Shown here: positions 1 to 11,595 of the stretch, piece after piece
Position numbering within the stretch: the first letter of the stretch is position 1
Layout of the letters: each line of letters starts with the position of its first letter
From: Amphiura filiformis
Taxonomy: Eukaryota; Echinodermata; Ophiuroidea; Amphilepidida; Amphiuridae
Length of the DNA stretch: 64,000 bases
Direction: 5' to 3'
Assembly: GCF_039555335.1 (NCBI RefSeq)
Contig: NC_092647.1
Location: forward strand, 17,889,993 to 17,953,992
Notes under the pieces: model-generated
What the model was told of the DNA's origin: nothing
The model's database searches: none
What the model saw: the letters and a program-made list of their open reading frames with translations, nothing else
Position numbers and translations under genes: made by a program

Positions 1-1080
1 CTTTTCATTCTATGCTTGTCACCAGGGATCGATATAATGGGATAGGCATCGTAGTATTACGTAACACACCGAAAGATGTAGTTTAACTCTAGACAATAGG
101 CGCCATATTGCAGGAGGGTTAGAGTTCATAGAGGAAACGTTAAAGGTTAGTAGATTAGGTCACCCAGGCACATCACTAATGTGTTTCACGAGTTGTAATA
201 CCGACAGGTAAAAACATTGATTTTGTAAAAGTCTCCCGATTTTTTAAAATGACTAAATAAGGTTAGTACTTCAAACCATTCTTTGATGAATCTATGCAAC
301 ATGACGGTAATTTTTGAAACATCTAAGAATCAATCTTAAACATCTTCATGATATTCATTTTTTTGCGCATGGTCAAAGCATGCTCTTGCGCTATCCACAG
401 ACTATCCGGTGGAAACTTCAAAGCAACGATCATGCGTTAATATTTACAAAATGGCGAATGATGTAGTTTAAGTCGAACAATAGCGTGACCGGCGTGACGT
501 AGTTTTTGGCATTGTTCCTATATGCACTTTCACCCTCCTGTTGTCACTTTCTTTTGCTGTCTTTCTCATTTAATCTCTTGCAGTGCTAGCTACTAGTGCT
601 ACTTTTTTAACCTTGTAAAGGGATGTTTTATGCTCCCGAAACGTCGGTTGTTTTGTCTTTTTAACCCTAAATTTTGGATGTTGTTGTACATATTAAACAG
701 TTTTTAACAAATATTTAGTGATTAGATGAGCTAAAGATAAAATGAGTTCAACGAGTTAAACAAGTCATCTTGGAAGGATTGTGAATACTGATAAGAATGG
801 CGTTGAAATCTTTTAAGAACCATGTTGGTAGCAGGAGGCATAGAAGGATAGAGATATAGAAGTCGCATCACAACGTCCAGACGTATTATTGTTATTGTGA
901 ATAGAAATCCTAAAAATGTACCGATTCCAAAAATATTTTTTGTGAACTAAACTGCTGTTATTTCAAGGATTTAACATCCAAGTGAATCTTATTGTGAACA
1001 TTCTGCAAAGCTTCCCATCGCCATCCTGTGTATTTTAAAGACTCGCAGCGCGAAGAAAAACAAGCAGCTGAACAGCTAAA
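1..1080. other. No gene recognised
   Basis: AT-rich sequence without a supportable coding frame. About 475-540 (Alu-like length but no SINE head) is an inverted, diverged copy of 34228-34290, and 85-100 resembles 34600-34612, so this stretch holds pieces of a dispersed repeat also present near 34.2-34.6 kb. The segment near 630-660 contains CCCGAAACGTCGG, a string that reminds me of retroelement ends, but no accompanying coding region supports that. Confidence 0.4.
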
Positions 1081-1084
1081 CGTG

Positions 1085-1690
1085 AACTCTTGTAAAAAGT
1101 AGTACAACGCAACGGTAAAAGAGCAGCAGAAAATCTAAAAAGCCTGTCCAAACAAACTCAACTATCCTTTTCCTTGATGGAAAGAAAAAACTAGTGACTC
1201 TCAGCTTTGCATCCTCATCGCCTACAAATGCAACAAAACGCAAAAAAAGAACTCCGGACAAAAATGAAAACCCGGACAAACGCGAGAAAAGTGACATTGA
1301 CTTTGATCCCGGGACTCTGATCAAGTGAAAATTTCTAAAGGTCAAAAACCTAGAGTCAATGGTCACAACATATTGAACCTACTATCACCCAAAAAGTAAG
1401 ATTGATAAACAATGTATTATATTCAACACTGTTTAGTGTAACTGAAAAAGTGTATGGTGATGGCCAAGGAAGACCCCTATGAGATATATTTTTATGGAAT
1501 ATGTATGCATCTAATAGTATTGATGAATGTAAGACATTTTTAAAGAAGATGATCAGTGTTATCCAAGAAAATAGTAGCGATGTGCATGTTATGTTGGTGG
1601 TGATTTGAATACTGTGTTGAATCCATCTGTTGACGGAATTTGTGGTAATATTATACACAAAGCCCTGTATGTGCTAATATTATTAAGACT
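1085..1690 (+). pseudogene. Decayed LINE fragment (ORF1 tail and endonuclease piece)
   Basis: No long open frame survives. Read on the plus strand with several frameshifts, 1160-1328 gives a lysine-rich, serine/threonine-rich tail ending at a TGA (1326-1328), of the kind that ends LINE ORF1 proteins. About 1440-1640 gives an endonuclease-like segment containing GGDLNTVLNP, resembling the G-D-x-N motif of EEP (exonuclease-endonuclease-phosphatase) LINE endonucleases. No reverse transcriptase follows. The assignment rests on this short motif and is tentative; the minus-strand ORFs overlapping it look like shadows. Confidence 0.35.
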
Positions 1691-1899
1691 TGTTTGTCAA
1701 CTATGTAATTATGATTGCCATGCTTTGTATTAGCAAGTTTAGATATGGTAACCACCCCAATCTTCTCTTTTTGTTTAAGAATGAACTTAAAATTCGCAAT
1801 GTGTCAAATTTATCAATTAATTTCGTTGTACTTGTAGTGTAATTCAGTAGTCTTTGTGTTCTGAAAATGTTTGATAATGACTTAAATATGTGTAATAAA

Positions 1900-3290
1900 A
1901 TATGTCTAATATGTGATTTTTTTTTTAAATGTTTATAATAAAGGCTTATGCATGACCACTCGTCAAAAAAAGCACTAATACAATACAGCCGACACTCAAC
2001 CAACTTGTTGTTCAAGTAACAGTTTCCTCTGCTTTGCTAAAACTGTCAGAAAGTAACCCTTTTTGAAGCAGCGCCCCGGGCGATGATTCCCTATTTAATT
2101 TCACCGAATTGACTTGCATACGATTTGGTCATATGCCCCAACTATTGTTGCTACACCATTCATAATACATGAAAATAATCGAGCTCTATACAACCGGGTA
2201 CATATGTAGGTTAGGCGCATGTACACTCTGTATTTGTTATGAATTTGTTTTGTATGGCAGTACATGACTGAGAAAGAGATTGTATACACATAGTTAGTCT
2301 TTCTAATAGTCTGTGCAAGTGTTAGCCGGTTTGTACTATGACTACAGGAGTGATGTGATCATGGAAGCGAGTACACGAAACAAATCTAGCGGAAGAAATT
2401 TGAATTCGTTGAAGCTTTAAGATGAGAGAGTCAGGTAGATATACTTCTACCCTCTACACAATTTTGGTTATTTATCATCCAATTTTAAGATAATGCTACA
2501 TAATGTTTTCATTTTCATGCGGATTACTGATTATGCCATAAACTGGTCGTCCACGTCTTGACTGCTTGTGTCGCAGTGAATTTTCTTAAATATATGTTTT
2601 TACATAAAGGGAGAACACAAGCCAGTAAGAGGCACATGTTTATATATAGGCCTATACAATAAGATCCGTACAAAAGATAGGAGTTGGGCAATAATTATAT
2701 GTCCCATCGGGTGGGCAAACAGGGGGACAAGCAATTCTTGGCAGGTCGTGACTGAGGTTAGATATTTTTGAAAAGTCAAATGGGGGCTTTGACACACATT
2801 TATGGAGCACCAGACTTTAAATAAAACTCTCTAAAACGTTTTAGGAAACACCTTGGTCTGGGGAGGACATTTTAAAAATGAATTTAGAAGAGCAGCAACG
2901 ACATCACTTGCATTACATTCCAGATGTTAAATCTAGGCCTACATCATATGCAAAATTTGAGAAAATTCGCACGAGTCCATTTTATTTTAGGGCCATTTGT
3001 CTATAACTGGTCTTTAAATGTAGCCCTATGGAGAGAGTGCCCGTTGAGGGCGCTATAACCCCCATTTTATGAACAAAAATGTGAAAAACGGACTTGTGCG
3101 ATTTTTCTAAAATTTTCAGAGTATGTAGTATAAACATGTAGAAATATAATCGAGTAGTTGCCCTACCTGCTCTTCTCCGAAAAAATAAAAAGTCCTATAC
3201 CTCAATGATAATGAAACCTAGGTGGTTTCAAGGTATGCAAAAATCTTCTTCTCGCTACGCTCGTCTGAAAATAACTAGGCCATTTAGGGC
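1900..3290. other. No gene recognised
   Basis: AT-rich intergenic DNA; two exact TAGGCCTA octamers (2647 and 2934). I see no coding exon, RNA gene or bounded mobile element. Confidence 0.4.
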
Positions 3291-3299
3291 GAATTTCTC

Positions 3300-3580
3300 G
3301 ACGGGTGGCTTAGCAATTGGCTTGTCTAGCCTCAAGGCTTAAGAGGTCGTAAGACCAGGCTTAACTGAAAACGTATTTCCCGAAGCACGGCTACCATAGC
3401 CTCGAGGCTTCGTTAGCCCGTGGGCCAGGCTTGAAGGATTAGCCCCAGGCTTCGGTAAAATTTGCATTTCTCGAAATCAGTCTTCTGTAGCCGTAGTCTA
3501 CGCAAGCCTGTTAGACCAGGCTTACAGTGGCTTTTCTTGGCCCTGCCTCAGAGCAGGTCTTAGGTCGTAAGCCTTGGTCT
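3300..3580. repeat. AGGCTT/AAGCCT-rich cluster 1
   Basis: A stretch packed with AGGCTT, AAGCCT and related words such as GTAGCC and CCAGGCTT, with short inverted repeats around TTAAGAGGTCGTAAGACC. A second cluster with the same vocabulary is at 4940-5100. The pattern suggests a degenerate satellite or an ancient repeat, not coding sequence. Confidence 0.45.
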
Positions 3581-3662
3581 ATTTCAATTTTCAAATTATT
3601 GAAATTGTAACGCAAAGTTTATCTTTCATATTTTTGATGGTCTTTCAATTAACATGAGTAAG

Positions 3663-3967
3663 CAGTCGCGTAACTAGGGGGGGAAGCGGAGGAGAATCCC
3701 ACTTTTGTACCATTGGCCTATATGTCACCAGCTTTAATACCTTAAATATGGCATTTGTACCATAATTTTTTTTTTTCAATCCCACCTCCCCCCATGTCAA
3801 AAAGAAATCTACGCCAATGTTCCGGGGACACATTCCCATAACTCCTCAGACCAACTCCACCCCTTACAAACCCAAACAGCATGGACGATGCCTGCCCCTC
3901 ATTTATTATGTTTGCCCCCGCTTTCCCCCACCCCACCCCCAAATGAAAATGTCTAGTTACGCCACTG
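3663..3967. mobile_element. hAT-like MITE with CAGTSGCGTAACTAG ends
   Basis: About 305 bp. The left end reads CAGTCGCGTAACTAGG and the right end is its near reverse complement (CTAGTTACGCCACTG). The flanking 8-mers TGAGTAAG and TGGGTATG agree at 6 of 8 positions, consistent with a decayed 8-bp target duplication as made by hAT transposases. There is no transposase inside; the ORFs it spans are chance. A better preserved relative is at 52040-52223. Confidence 0.65.
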
Positions 3968-4138
3968 TGGGTATGTAATTGTTCGATTTAGTTGAACATT
4001 TCAGCATTTTATTTTAGTGTTCATTTGAGTTAGTTGAATTTTTTTAAGTAGCTGTTGCTATCATAAGACCTACTCATTTTGAATGATGGGTTTTTTAACA
4101 ACGAATATAATTTTTTTAAATTTAAAAATTCTTTCATG

Positions 4139-4230
<92 letters not shown>
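4139..4230. repeat. (ATC)n trinucleotide microsatellite
   Basis: About thirty uninterrupted ATC units. They create artificial poly-Ile, poly-Met and poly-Asp reading frames on both strands, which should be ignored. Confidence 0.97.
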
Positions 4231-4939
4231 GGAGACCTATATGATACCACCTGTCCCTATCCAAGCCTTAATAGTTTGATACTCGTACTTTTCATAAGTA
4301 GGCCTATTACAATATTATTTTGGAGTGCCTATATTATACCAGGTTGGACATCAATTTAATACAATAGAAGAAGGACAAAATTGGTAAAGATATAGTGAAT
4401 ATTTGACACGAAACAATAATGCATGCAGTATGAAAACTGAATTTACGGATAAGATGCATATAATATTGCTATATCTTCTACTTAAATATAAATTATAAAT
4501 ATTGTACCAACAGATAACTTCATGTGAGATCTGAAAAGACTACTGATATCAGCAGTAGATAGCACGTTGGTTGCTTTCCTTTTAGGGGAATCACAGATTC
4601 CTTTCCATTAGGCTTACAGTTTTACCCTTTTTGGGATGCAAAGAAAGAATCACGAGTATAAAGCATAGACGTATCATTCATACAAGTTGGACTCATAGAA
4701 AGTCAAGTGAAAATAAAATAATACATAAAAGACACAAAAACAGACACAATATTCTTGCATCAAGTTGTGTACGGTATACCCGTATAAGCCCAAGCACAAG
4801 ACCGCGGGTCCAGGCTAGTCTTTGCGCCGGGAACATTGCGATAATGAGACGGCAACCTTGTTAGTACGGTAAACCGTGAGGACCACAGCTTATGTACATC
4901 TACCTCCAACAGCCTATACAATTAAGTCGCTGGTTGAAA

Positions 4940-5100
4940 GGGACGAGGTTGTCAAGCGTTAAGCCTACAAGGCCACTAAGACTAGGTTGAATTTGCGTTG
5001 AAGAAATCCGGCTAGAGTTAAGACTCGGGCTTCGAGAGCGGGCTAGGCTTAGTAGCCTCAAGGCCACCTTAAGACTACGGCTTAATAAGACTCCTGTCGG
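4940..5100. repeat. AGGCTT/AAGGCC-rich cluster 2
   Basis: Shares with 3300-3580 words such as GTAGCCTCAAGGC and TTAAGAC. Probably the same degenerate repeat family, here in a shorter block. Confidence 0.4.
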
Positions 5101-5387
5101 GAAACTCGCCCTTAGGGTTTGCAAATTGGGATCCCAAAAAGTTGGCATCTGCAAAGGGGAGAAGCAAGGACACTTTGGCAGGACGGGGGAGGGAACCATT
5201 TTGGCATGCTACATGTAATAGGGGAGGGCAATATTTGTTTTGCATTTTGAAAGTTAATATAGCTGACTTGAATTTGACCAGAGTGCCGCAGTTAACCATA
5301 GGTTCGAAAAGTATGTTCCACAATCTCACTGCCAGCGTTATAAAAGAGTACTGGTGGTGAAATCTTAAGCCAGACAAGCAGTGACTC

Positions 5388-5702
5388 ATTACTCGTTGAT
5401 GGTCGATAAACGTCCCAATAAATCGGACTTAGTCACCGGTCAGTTCTACAGCATAGATATCCATGGCTAATGATGGTTAACTATGGAAACATGTTAAAGG
5501 ACATCAAAAAAATTTTCTAAGTTATTTATTTTGAGCTCTTTCGAGACGAGTCATTACTCGTCGAGTGGTCGATAGACGCCCCAATAAATCGGACTTAGTC
5601 ACCGGTCAGTTCTACAGCATAGATATCCATGGCTAACGATGGTTAACTATGGAAACATGTTAAAGGACATCAAGAAAATTTTCTAAGTTATTTATTTTGA
5701 GC
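5388..5702. repeat. Two-copy tandem duplication, period about 167 bp
   Basis: The block from the TCATTACTCG motif to TTATTTTGAGCT occurs twice in direct orientation, with only a few substitutions (for example GCTAATGATGG versus GCTAACGATGG). The high identity indicates a fairly recent local duplication. Confidence 0.85.
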
Positions 5703-5734
5703 TAGGTTTTGTCTGTGACTGCTAATGTGAGGCC

Positions 5735-6390
5735 GTCGTAGGTCGTACGGGGCTCAAACTCGGCGGGTGGGTGTAGTTCTGTCCTGGCAAGAAGAAGTTT
5801 ATGTTCGTTAAGTCATCCGACCCCGGGGCCCCCTCCAAGGGGTCATTTAAGGTCAAATGACTAAAAACTGTCATATGGGCATGAAACTAGGTCCTACGGG
5901 GCGGGCTCAAACTCGGTGGGTGGGTGTAGTTCTGTCCTGGCAAGAAGAAGTTTATGTTCGTTAAGTCATCCGACCCCGGGGCCCCCTCCCAGGGGTCATT
6001 TGAGGTAAAATGACTAAAAACTGTCATATGGGCATGAAACTTGGTAGGTACAGTCAACATTTAAAACAACATTTTTTGAAGGTCATTTTGGCGTCATCCA
6101 AGGTCACCACGGGTCATCTGAGGTCAAATTAGTAAAAACTCATATATGGACATGAAACTTGGTGGGTACAGTCAACATTTAGAGTTATAAGTTTAGGTCA
6201 TTTTGGGGTCATCCAAGGTCACCCAGGGGTCATCTGAGGTCAAATTACTAAAACTGTCGTATGGGCATGAAACTTGGTGGGTACAGTCAACATTTAGAGC
6301 CAAATTTTGGAAGGTCATTTTGGGGTCGCCAGGGGTCATGTGAGGTCAAATTAGTAAAACTGTCGTATGGGCATGTCACCATCAGCCTGG
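5735..6390 (+). repeat. Minisatellite rich in AGGTCA/GGGTCA half-sites
   Basis: Two units of about 157 bp (starting near 5738 and 5896) run into three units of about 110-120 bp sharing the words GGGCATGAAACTTGGTGGG and CAGTCAACATTTA. Each unit carries RGGTCA hexamers on the plus strand; I count about fifteen exact hexamers between 5840 and 6350. They occur as direct repeats spaced by 4 or 5 bp; at 6195-6242 five hexamers alternate with spacers 5, 4, 5, 4. That geometry is the classical DR4/DR5 layout for RXR heterodimers. Function is inference. Confidence 0.75.
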
Positions 6391-6399
6391 TAATCGCGC

Positions 6400-7185
6400 C
6401 CAGCCGAGAACCGCCAAATATGGTAACCGCCTAGTCTATTTTAAAACTGATGCATCAATGACTATGTTCATCATGTCATTATTGTATCATTCTCACATAC
6501 ATTAGGAAATGAATTTGGAGAATAGAGGCCTTGCATGTGACATATCATCCCGTAAATATGGCGGACTACTCAAATGCATTCAACAAAAGCATGATTGCAA
6601 TCAAATAGGTTGATGACAACATTTGATTGAATGGACTGCACTCCGCCATAACTACGGTGAAGGACACCGGCTCAAATCCTTTGTTTGGAGCCAATCGATA
6701 ATTTCATGCAGGGCCTCTATACTTTCTGTTAATAAAATACTATGCTGACCTCACACTCCAGTAATTTCAGATCATTGAGCTCAGTAATACATCAAAGAAT
6801 GTCTTCCAATTCATGAAAACAAATAGATAATCTGAATATCGGATTAAAAGCTTGAGGCATTTCAATTGCAAGGCTCATTACTTATACACCAACAACAACA
6901 TAGGCCTACAAGTGTATATAATGTAGCATGTGCACACATTATCATGTTGTGGATGGTGAATCAAGCTGCAGTCCCTACACATTCCCAAATGAATGCAGTG
7001 ACCACTCATTCATGATGGACGTACTGATCATTATGTATGATTTAAACTCATAGGTGTTGTGCGTTAAGTTTGGCAATTTGGGAGGTGGTGGGTTCAAAAT
7101 GACCCCATAGGATTATACGGGGGTAAAAATTTCAAATTGCTCAAATACCCCTTTCAAATATATCAAATTATTTAAATAAATAAAT
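6400..7185. other. No gene recognised
   Basis: AT-rich non-coding sequence with no bounded repeat that I can define. Confidence 0.35.
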
Positions 7186-7188
7186 ATA

Positions 7189-7394
7189 TTATTATAAAAA
7201 AAAACATCGTACTGCTCTTATAAATTTTTCTGTCTTTGCAATAAGGCACTTTAAGTAATCCCTCTGCGTTGGCGCTGGAATATTCTTGGTCGAGTATTAT
7301 AAAAAAAACATCGTACTGCTCTTATAAATTTTTCTGTCTTTGCAATTATAAAAAAAACATCGTACTGCTCTTATAAATTTTTCTGTCTTTGCAA
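7189..7394 (+). repeat. Three direct copies of a ~50-bp unit
   Basis: The unit running from ATTATAAAAAAA through CATCGTACTGCTC to TTTCTGTCTTTGCAAT starts near 7190, 7299 and 7346. The last two copies are adjacent; the first is separated by about 55 bp of other sequence. The copies are almost identical. Confidence 0.85.
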
Positions 7395-7446
7395 TATTTT
7401 ATAGTTGAGCACTTTATCTAGTGATGGTTTCACTATAATTTCTTAT

Positions 7447-7448
7447 TA

Positions 7449-7539
<91 letters not shown>

Positions 7540-7541
7540 AT
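7447..7541. repeat. (TAAA)n tetranucleotide microsatellite
   Basis: About 23 uninterrupted TAAA units, immediately beside a tRNA-like sequence on the minus strand. Simple repeats are common as the tail of SINEs and LINEs, so this could be the A-rich tail of a tRNA-derived SINE. The (LFIY)n reading frame across it is an artefact. Confidence 0.95.
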
Positions 7542-7590
7542 GAAAAAAATTGAACAAATTGTAGCGTAGCATTAAAATCAGAATAACCAT

Positions 7591-7662
7591 TGCTGGCGGG
7601 CGGATTCGAACCAACGATATTGACATTACCAGTCTGATGCTCTAACACTGAGCTATGCCATC
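7591..7662 (-). pseudogene. tRNA-like sequence (Thr-GGT-like; probable SINE head)
   Basis: On the minus strand an A-box-like TAGCTCAGTGTTAGAGC with a perfect 4-bp D stem (GCTC/GAGC), an anticodon-loop-like CTGGTAA, and a B box GGTTCGAATCC occur at tRNA spacing over 72 nt. The acceptor arms (GATGGCA and CGCCAGC) and the anticodon stem pair poorly, so a functional tRNA is unlikely. The (TAAA)n block lies downstream in transcription direction, as in a SINE tail. Confidence 0.5.
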
Positions 7663-7957
7663 ATCTAGTAATGAGGGTCGAGTTTTTAGCGTATACAGTG
7701 TTTGTCTGTGAAAATGCCGCCTCGTGAAATATATAAGTTGTTTTTTTTTGAAGTATCGTTTTTTTTTTCAATAGAGGCGTAAGATTTTGTTTAAATTTTC
7801 TAACCTATGTTTTCTTTAGAGCAGGGACAAATATTTCCCCTTTTATCCAATTTGGCCGCTAAATAAGAATCTACTTCTTTTATTACTGATTTAATTCCGC
7901 GATTTGTTCCATTAAGCAATATCAAAGATTAATGTCAAGCATCTCACAACAGATATT

Positions 7958-8026
7958 TAGTTGGGTTAGTGGTTTTGCACAGTGCTTTTTAACCGGGTGG
8001 TACCGAGATCGATTCCCACCTCTGCC
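7958..8026 (+). pseudogene. tRNA-like sequence
   Basis: An A-box-like GGGTTAGTGGTT and a B-box-like GAGATCGATTCCCACC are spaced as in a tRNA, followed by a CTCTGCC end. The central stem is degenerate. Best read as a tRNA pseudogene or SINE head. Confidence 0.4.
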
Positions 8027-8320
8027 TGCAATTTTTTTTCAAGACTGGGAAATAATAACCTGACATTCGCCGCTGACATTCGTACAGGATTTAGCCACAC
8101 TTGAACAGGATTTATAGCCAAACAAAGACTTAAGCTTTTTAATAATACTATACATAAGTATAAGCTTATTATCCTCTTCAACAATAGGATTAAAGATTGG
8201 TGCTTGACTGGAATTACGTGCTAGTGTCATTGGTTATTGTTAAAAGGCAATAAGGTGTGTATTTCCTCTGAATAGGAAAGACTCTCTACATCGAACCATG
8301 GATGTTGGTGGTTCGAATTA

Positions 8321-8436
8321 AGCCCGATCCTGACTCCACTTCGCAGCGGTATGCGATGCTGCGATGCTTTTCAAACATCTCAGCATCGCGCGATGAAATT
8401 AAAATGTACAGGTGGAGTCAGTATCGGGCTTTAGGA
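8321..8436. mobile_element. Short foldback element
   Basis: AAGCCCGATCCTGACTCCAC at the left pairs with GTGGAGTCAGTATCGGGCTT at the right (one mismatch in 20), and a second inner pair GCGATGCTG/CAGCATCGC lies inside. The ~115-bp piece could fold into a nested hairpin. The small plus-strand ORF over it is explained by this structure. Confidence 0.65.
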
Positions 8437-8509
8437 GAATGTATCTTCCAAACCCAGTTCGAAATGATGCGCTTGAGAATTCAACAATATAAATAACGGT
8501 AGCTCTATT

Positions 8510-8825
8510 ATAATACACATTAATGTTTTAAGCAGATAAAATTCCAAAATATAATACGTTTTCTGCCTTTGCTTGTCACGTGGTAGGCCTATGTTGAAGT
8601 TGCGATTATATTTTTAAATAAGTTTCAGATGAATAACAACAAGACAAGTGGTCGAGTGGTCTAAGGCGCTAGGCTAATAAAGTACTAAGCGTTGCGCCGT
8701 GAGTTCGAACCCCGCCTCTGCCAAACTTTAAAAGAACTAAATTAAAATTTGACTTTTTTTAATTTCATATTTGGGAAATGTGACTGGGAGAATTTATGTA
8801 TGGTGTGGAGTGGTGTGATAGGGCA
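8510..8825 (+). repeat. Dispersed tRNA-containing repeat unit, copy 1
   Basis: About 315 bp matching 24845-25180 over its whole length: ~135 bp upstream of the tRNA-like core (with TTTGCTTGTCACGTGG and GGCCTATGTTGAAG), the core itself, and ~100 bp downstream (with TTATGTATGG and GTGGAGTGGTGTG). Because sequence upstream of the tRNA is shared too, this is not a simple SINE that begins at the tRNA head. Confidence 0.8.
8643..8723 (+). pseudogene. tRNA-Leu/Ser-like sequence, copy 1
   Basis: D-arm GGTCGAGTGGTCTAAGGCGC, a long variable region, T-arm GTGAGTTCGAACCCC and end CTCTGCC resemble class II (Leu-type) tRNAs. The 5' acceptor half (GACAAGT) no longer pairs with CTCTGCC, and the anticodon stem is unclear, so I read it as a pseudogene. 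Confidence 0.5.
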
Positions 8826-8829
8826 TGTA

Positions 8830-11255
8830 CTTTAACTGGCCGGCGCGGTCTTTATTGGGCGTTTTATCGGCAGTCAACGAGTAATGGTGTGCTGCTGCGA
8901 GTGCAAAACGCGCGTCTCGATGGAATTCACTTGGATTTGGGAGGATCTTTCTAGTTTTAGTTGGAGCTCTATTCAATTCTAAGCGGTAAACCAGACACAT
9001 GTCAACACAAAAAAGTCTTGGAGTTGGGGTTGATGTCTGTTTTGGTAGAGGTTTCTATAGTATTACTGTTGTCTAATCCGCAGTGCTTTACAGCTTGCCT
9101 TGAGTTCAGAAAACTGACGGTCAGAACTTATAGCTCCATACTGAGTTTCTATTTGCCATATTTTAAAAGATACTCTCATCTACCAGCTCTCTTTGCTAGA
9201 CGACGGGTTCACAATGTGAATTTCTTTTTAATGGTAACTGCTGAATTGTGGCCCTTCAGGGCATTTAGTGCTTCAACCCAAAAGTGAAGGGGTGGGTGGC
9301 TGGGACCGGAGCCGTCTCTAACGCAGAGTGCCTTGGGATTTTGTTGCTGAAGAGGAAAAACCAGTTGAGATGGAATCTGGCATAGTGAGTAGTGGCCACT
9401 CTTTCTGCATTTGCAACAGCCTTTTTGCAGAAAACACATTTTTCCATTTTCATTATTGACAGTGTTGAAATTTGTTTCATTACTTCTGCTGCCGCTACCT
9501 CTATATAGGCCTATAATAATTAATAGGTTCATCCGAGTCCCTTTCCAATTTTTACGCTCAGCTTTATAAACTCAAAAGCCCCATTCAAAAGCCCAGGATC
9601 ATATAGGGCCTACCAATGCAAACTTGGGCGTATTCTCGAAAATTGCCATAGGTTAGCCTGTATGCTAAGATATAACAAGAGATATCCTAGACTTGCTCCA
9701 AGTCCTCAGGCTTTCTATAGACTGATGCATTTTTCTATCAATTGTTCATTTAATATATTCATTGGTATAAAGACCTTAAAACCATGGCCACACAACATAC
9801 ATAAGAGCATCATCCAGCCATGCCTCTGCAAAACTGTCCTGTTAGTGTGAGAGTACCCTGTCTTTTGTATACAGTGTGCTTGATGCTATTGTCATCCAGC
9901 AGGGATTCCCAGGTCAGATCAGGGAAGTGAAACCCTGGTCAGATGAACTCTCAGGCCCCTCTGTGGCCTAACCCAGCATGCTCAGTGCATGGATAGAATG
10001 ACATCCAGGAATACCATGGAAATACTTCAGACAAAACATTGATCTGCAAGCAAGCCCGGGTTTCATCCCGGGGTTTCATGTTCAATTTCAAAAGTGATTT
10101 TTAAAAAAGGAAGAAAAATGAAGAAAAAGGCAGAAGCCTTGAATCAAGGCTAGAGATATCCATAGTTATGGTCTTAAATCGAATTCCCAGCATGATCAGA
10201 GCTATCCTAAGACATGTTTAAATGCGCCGATTCAATGCGCATTTTAATGCGACAAGTAATCAATGTATGGCAACACTGTGGCAATGTTAATACTATCCTC
10301 GAATCACGATCGGAAAAATATCTAAATACATTGTGATTATAGACTTCGGAGTACAATTTTAAGCAGTAGGCTAATTGTGCAAAGAGCATTTTCAAAAACA
10401 ACAACATTTATAAATACCGAGTGTATCTGTGATGACAAAAGTAAAAGGCTCGACGAACATCCCTGTTGACTTGGTTGGCACAGTCAGCTATATACGTTAG
10501 ATATTGCTTTTAAAAAGTAAATATATTTCAGGTAGGACCTGCAACGTGTTCCCTCTTACCTATATACGAGTATTATACCAATAATTTGTCATAAAATATC
10601 CTTTCGTGGGCGCTAATTTGCGTGTAAAATTATGCTGAAGCTGGTAAAAATTGAAATCATCAAAAAACAAAAAAAACAAAACAATTAAAATCAAATTAAT
10701 GTTAGCTTGATTATTTCTAATAGCGCAAGCAACGGGATTTACATTTGTTCTATATTTTAAGACATCGAAATAGCACTCTTAAATTTATGATAAAAAAATT
10801 TAAATCCTATTTTAGGAGTGCTTCCAGAATTCAAATTTTATTTTGAAATCAATTTCCAGAATTTCTTCGCTGATCTGAGTACTTCCTCTGCATGGTCTTG
10901 TTTCATGTCTCCTCACACACTCACCCCTTCACCCCTCTCTCACTCACTTTATACTCACCCATCGTGCCCATCCACCCACTCTCCTCACTCACGCACTCAA
11001 ATGTCTATTCCAAAACCAATACGTATACCCACCATCCTGCAAGCAAACACTAAATACACATCATCCACCATGTTCACAAACCACCTTCCACTTCTATGAC
11101 TCATAATCGCTGTATTTTTTTTCACGTGATTGATTTAATAATTTGATCAATCAAGGGTGGAATAGAACACACGAATAATTGAAACGTGTCTGTTACATTC
11201 GATAAAAACACTTTGATAATTGACCTTTTCAAACAGATATTAAATTGCCGTCTAC
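8830..11255. other. No gene recognised
   Basis: Open frames here (for example 8961-9287 plus and 9209-9532 minus) have no recognisable motif and overlap one another. 10900-11090 is a low-complexity CACTCA/CCCA-rich stretch. I see no bounded element. Confidence 0.35.
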
Positions 11256-11259
11256 ATAA

Positions 11260-11412
11260 TTATATCATAAACAAATTAATGTTATTCCTTACATAAAAGG
11301 ATTCTTCTTCTTCTTTTACGTTAACGTCAGCCCCTTTCTCAAGGTACTTTCTGACGTCGTATTCATTTCCTGCTGCTGCCGCATCCAATAACTTTCTGTC
11401 CTCATGTCTCAT
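11260..11412 (-). CDS. Possible first exon of an ankyrin-repeat protein
   Basis: A 50-codon minus-strand frame starting at the ATG at 11412-11410. Its middle reads LLDAAAAGNEYDVRKYLEKG followed by ADVN, the start and second helix of an ankyrin repeat (consensus L-x-x-A-A-x-x-G-x-x-x-x-V-x-x-L-L-x-x-G-A-D-V-N). Directly after ADVN comes GTAAAAG, a plausible splice donor, and the frame beyond it is only a GAA-rich extension; I therefore think the coding exon stops near 11310. I could not find the next exon (a TPLH-type repeat) at lower coordinates, so this may be a gene with a long intron or an isolated relic. Ankyrin repeats mediate protein binding; nothing more specific can be said. Confidence 0.45.
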   Translation of the reverse strand: MRHEDRKLLDAAAAGNEYDVRKYLEKGADVNVKEEEESFYVRNNINLFMI

Positions 11413-11595
11413 CCTTACAGTCGGTGATCAACAAGCACACACAACTATAGAAAAATACAAAGAAATTATGGTTTGAATTATCATAGTTATAATCAAACAA
11501 CTACATGTTCAGGGAGTTTCTTGTCGAGTAAATGTTTTAGTATTAAATAGTCCTTCCAGAAGGACTCAGCAGTTAGCACGACATAACACGCCGTC

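Noticed and set aside
600-665. Degenerate hammerhead-like or Penelope-type end around TCCCGAAACG
   Set aside because: The CTGATGA core is missing and no GIY-YIG or RT sequence lies nearby.
4030-4279. ORFs on both strands coding poly-Met, poly-Asp and poly-Ile
   Set aside because: They are translations of the (ATC)n microsatellite.
7414-7648. ORFs coding (LFIY)n, resembling a membrane protein
   Set aside because: Translation of the (TAAA)n repeat beside a tRNA-like sequence.
8961-9532. Overlapping plus and minus ORFs of ~107 codons
   Set aside because: No family motif or consistent codon pattern; the two strands are open by chance.
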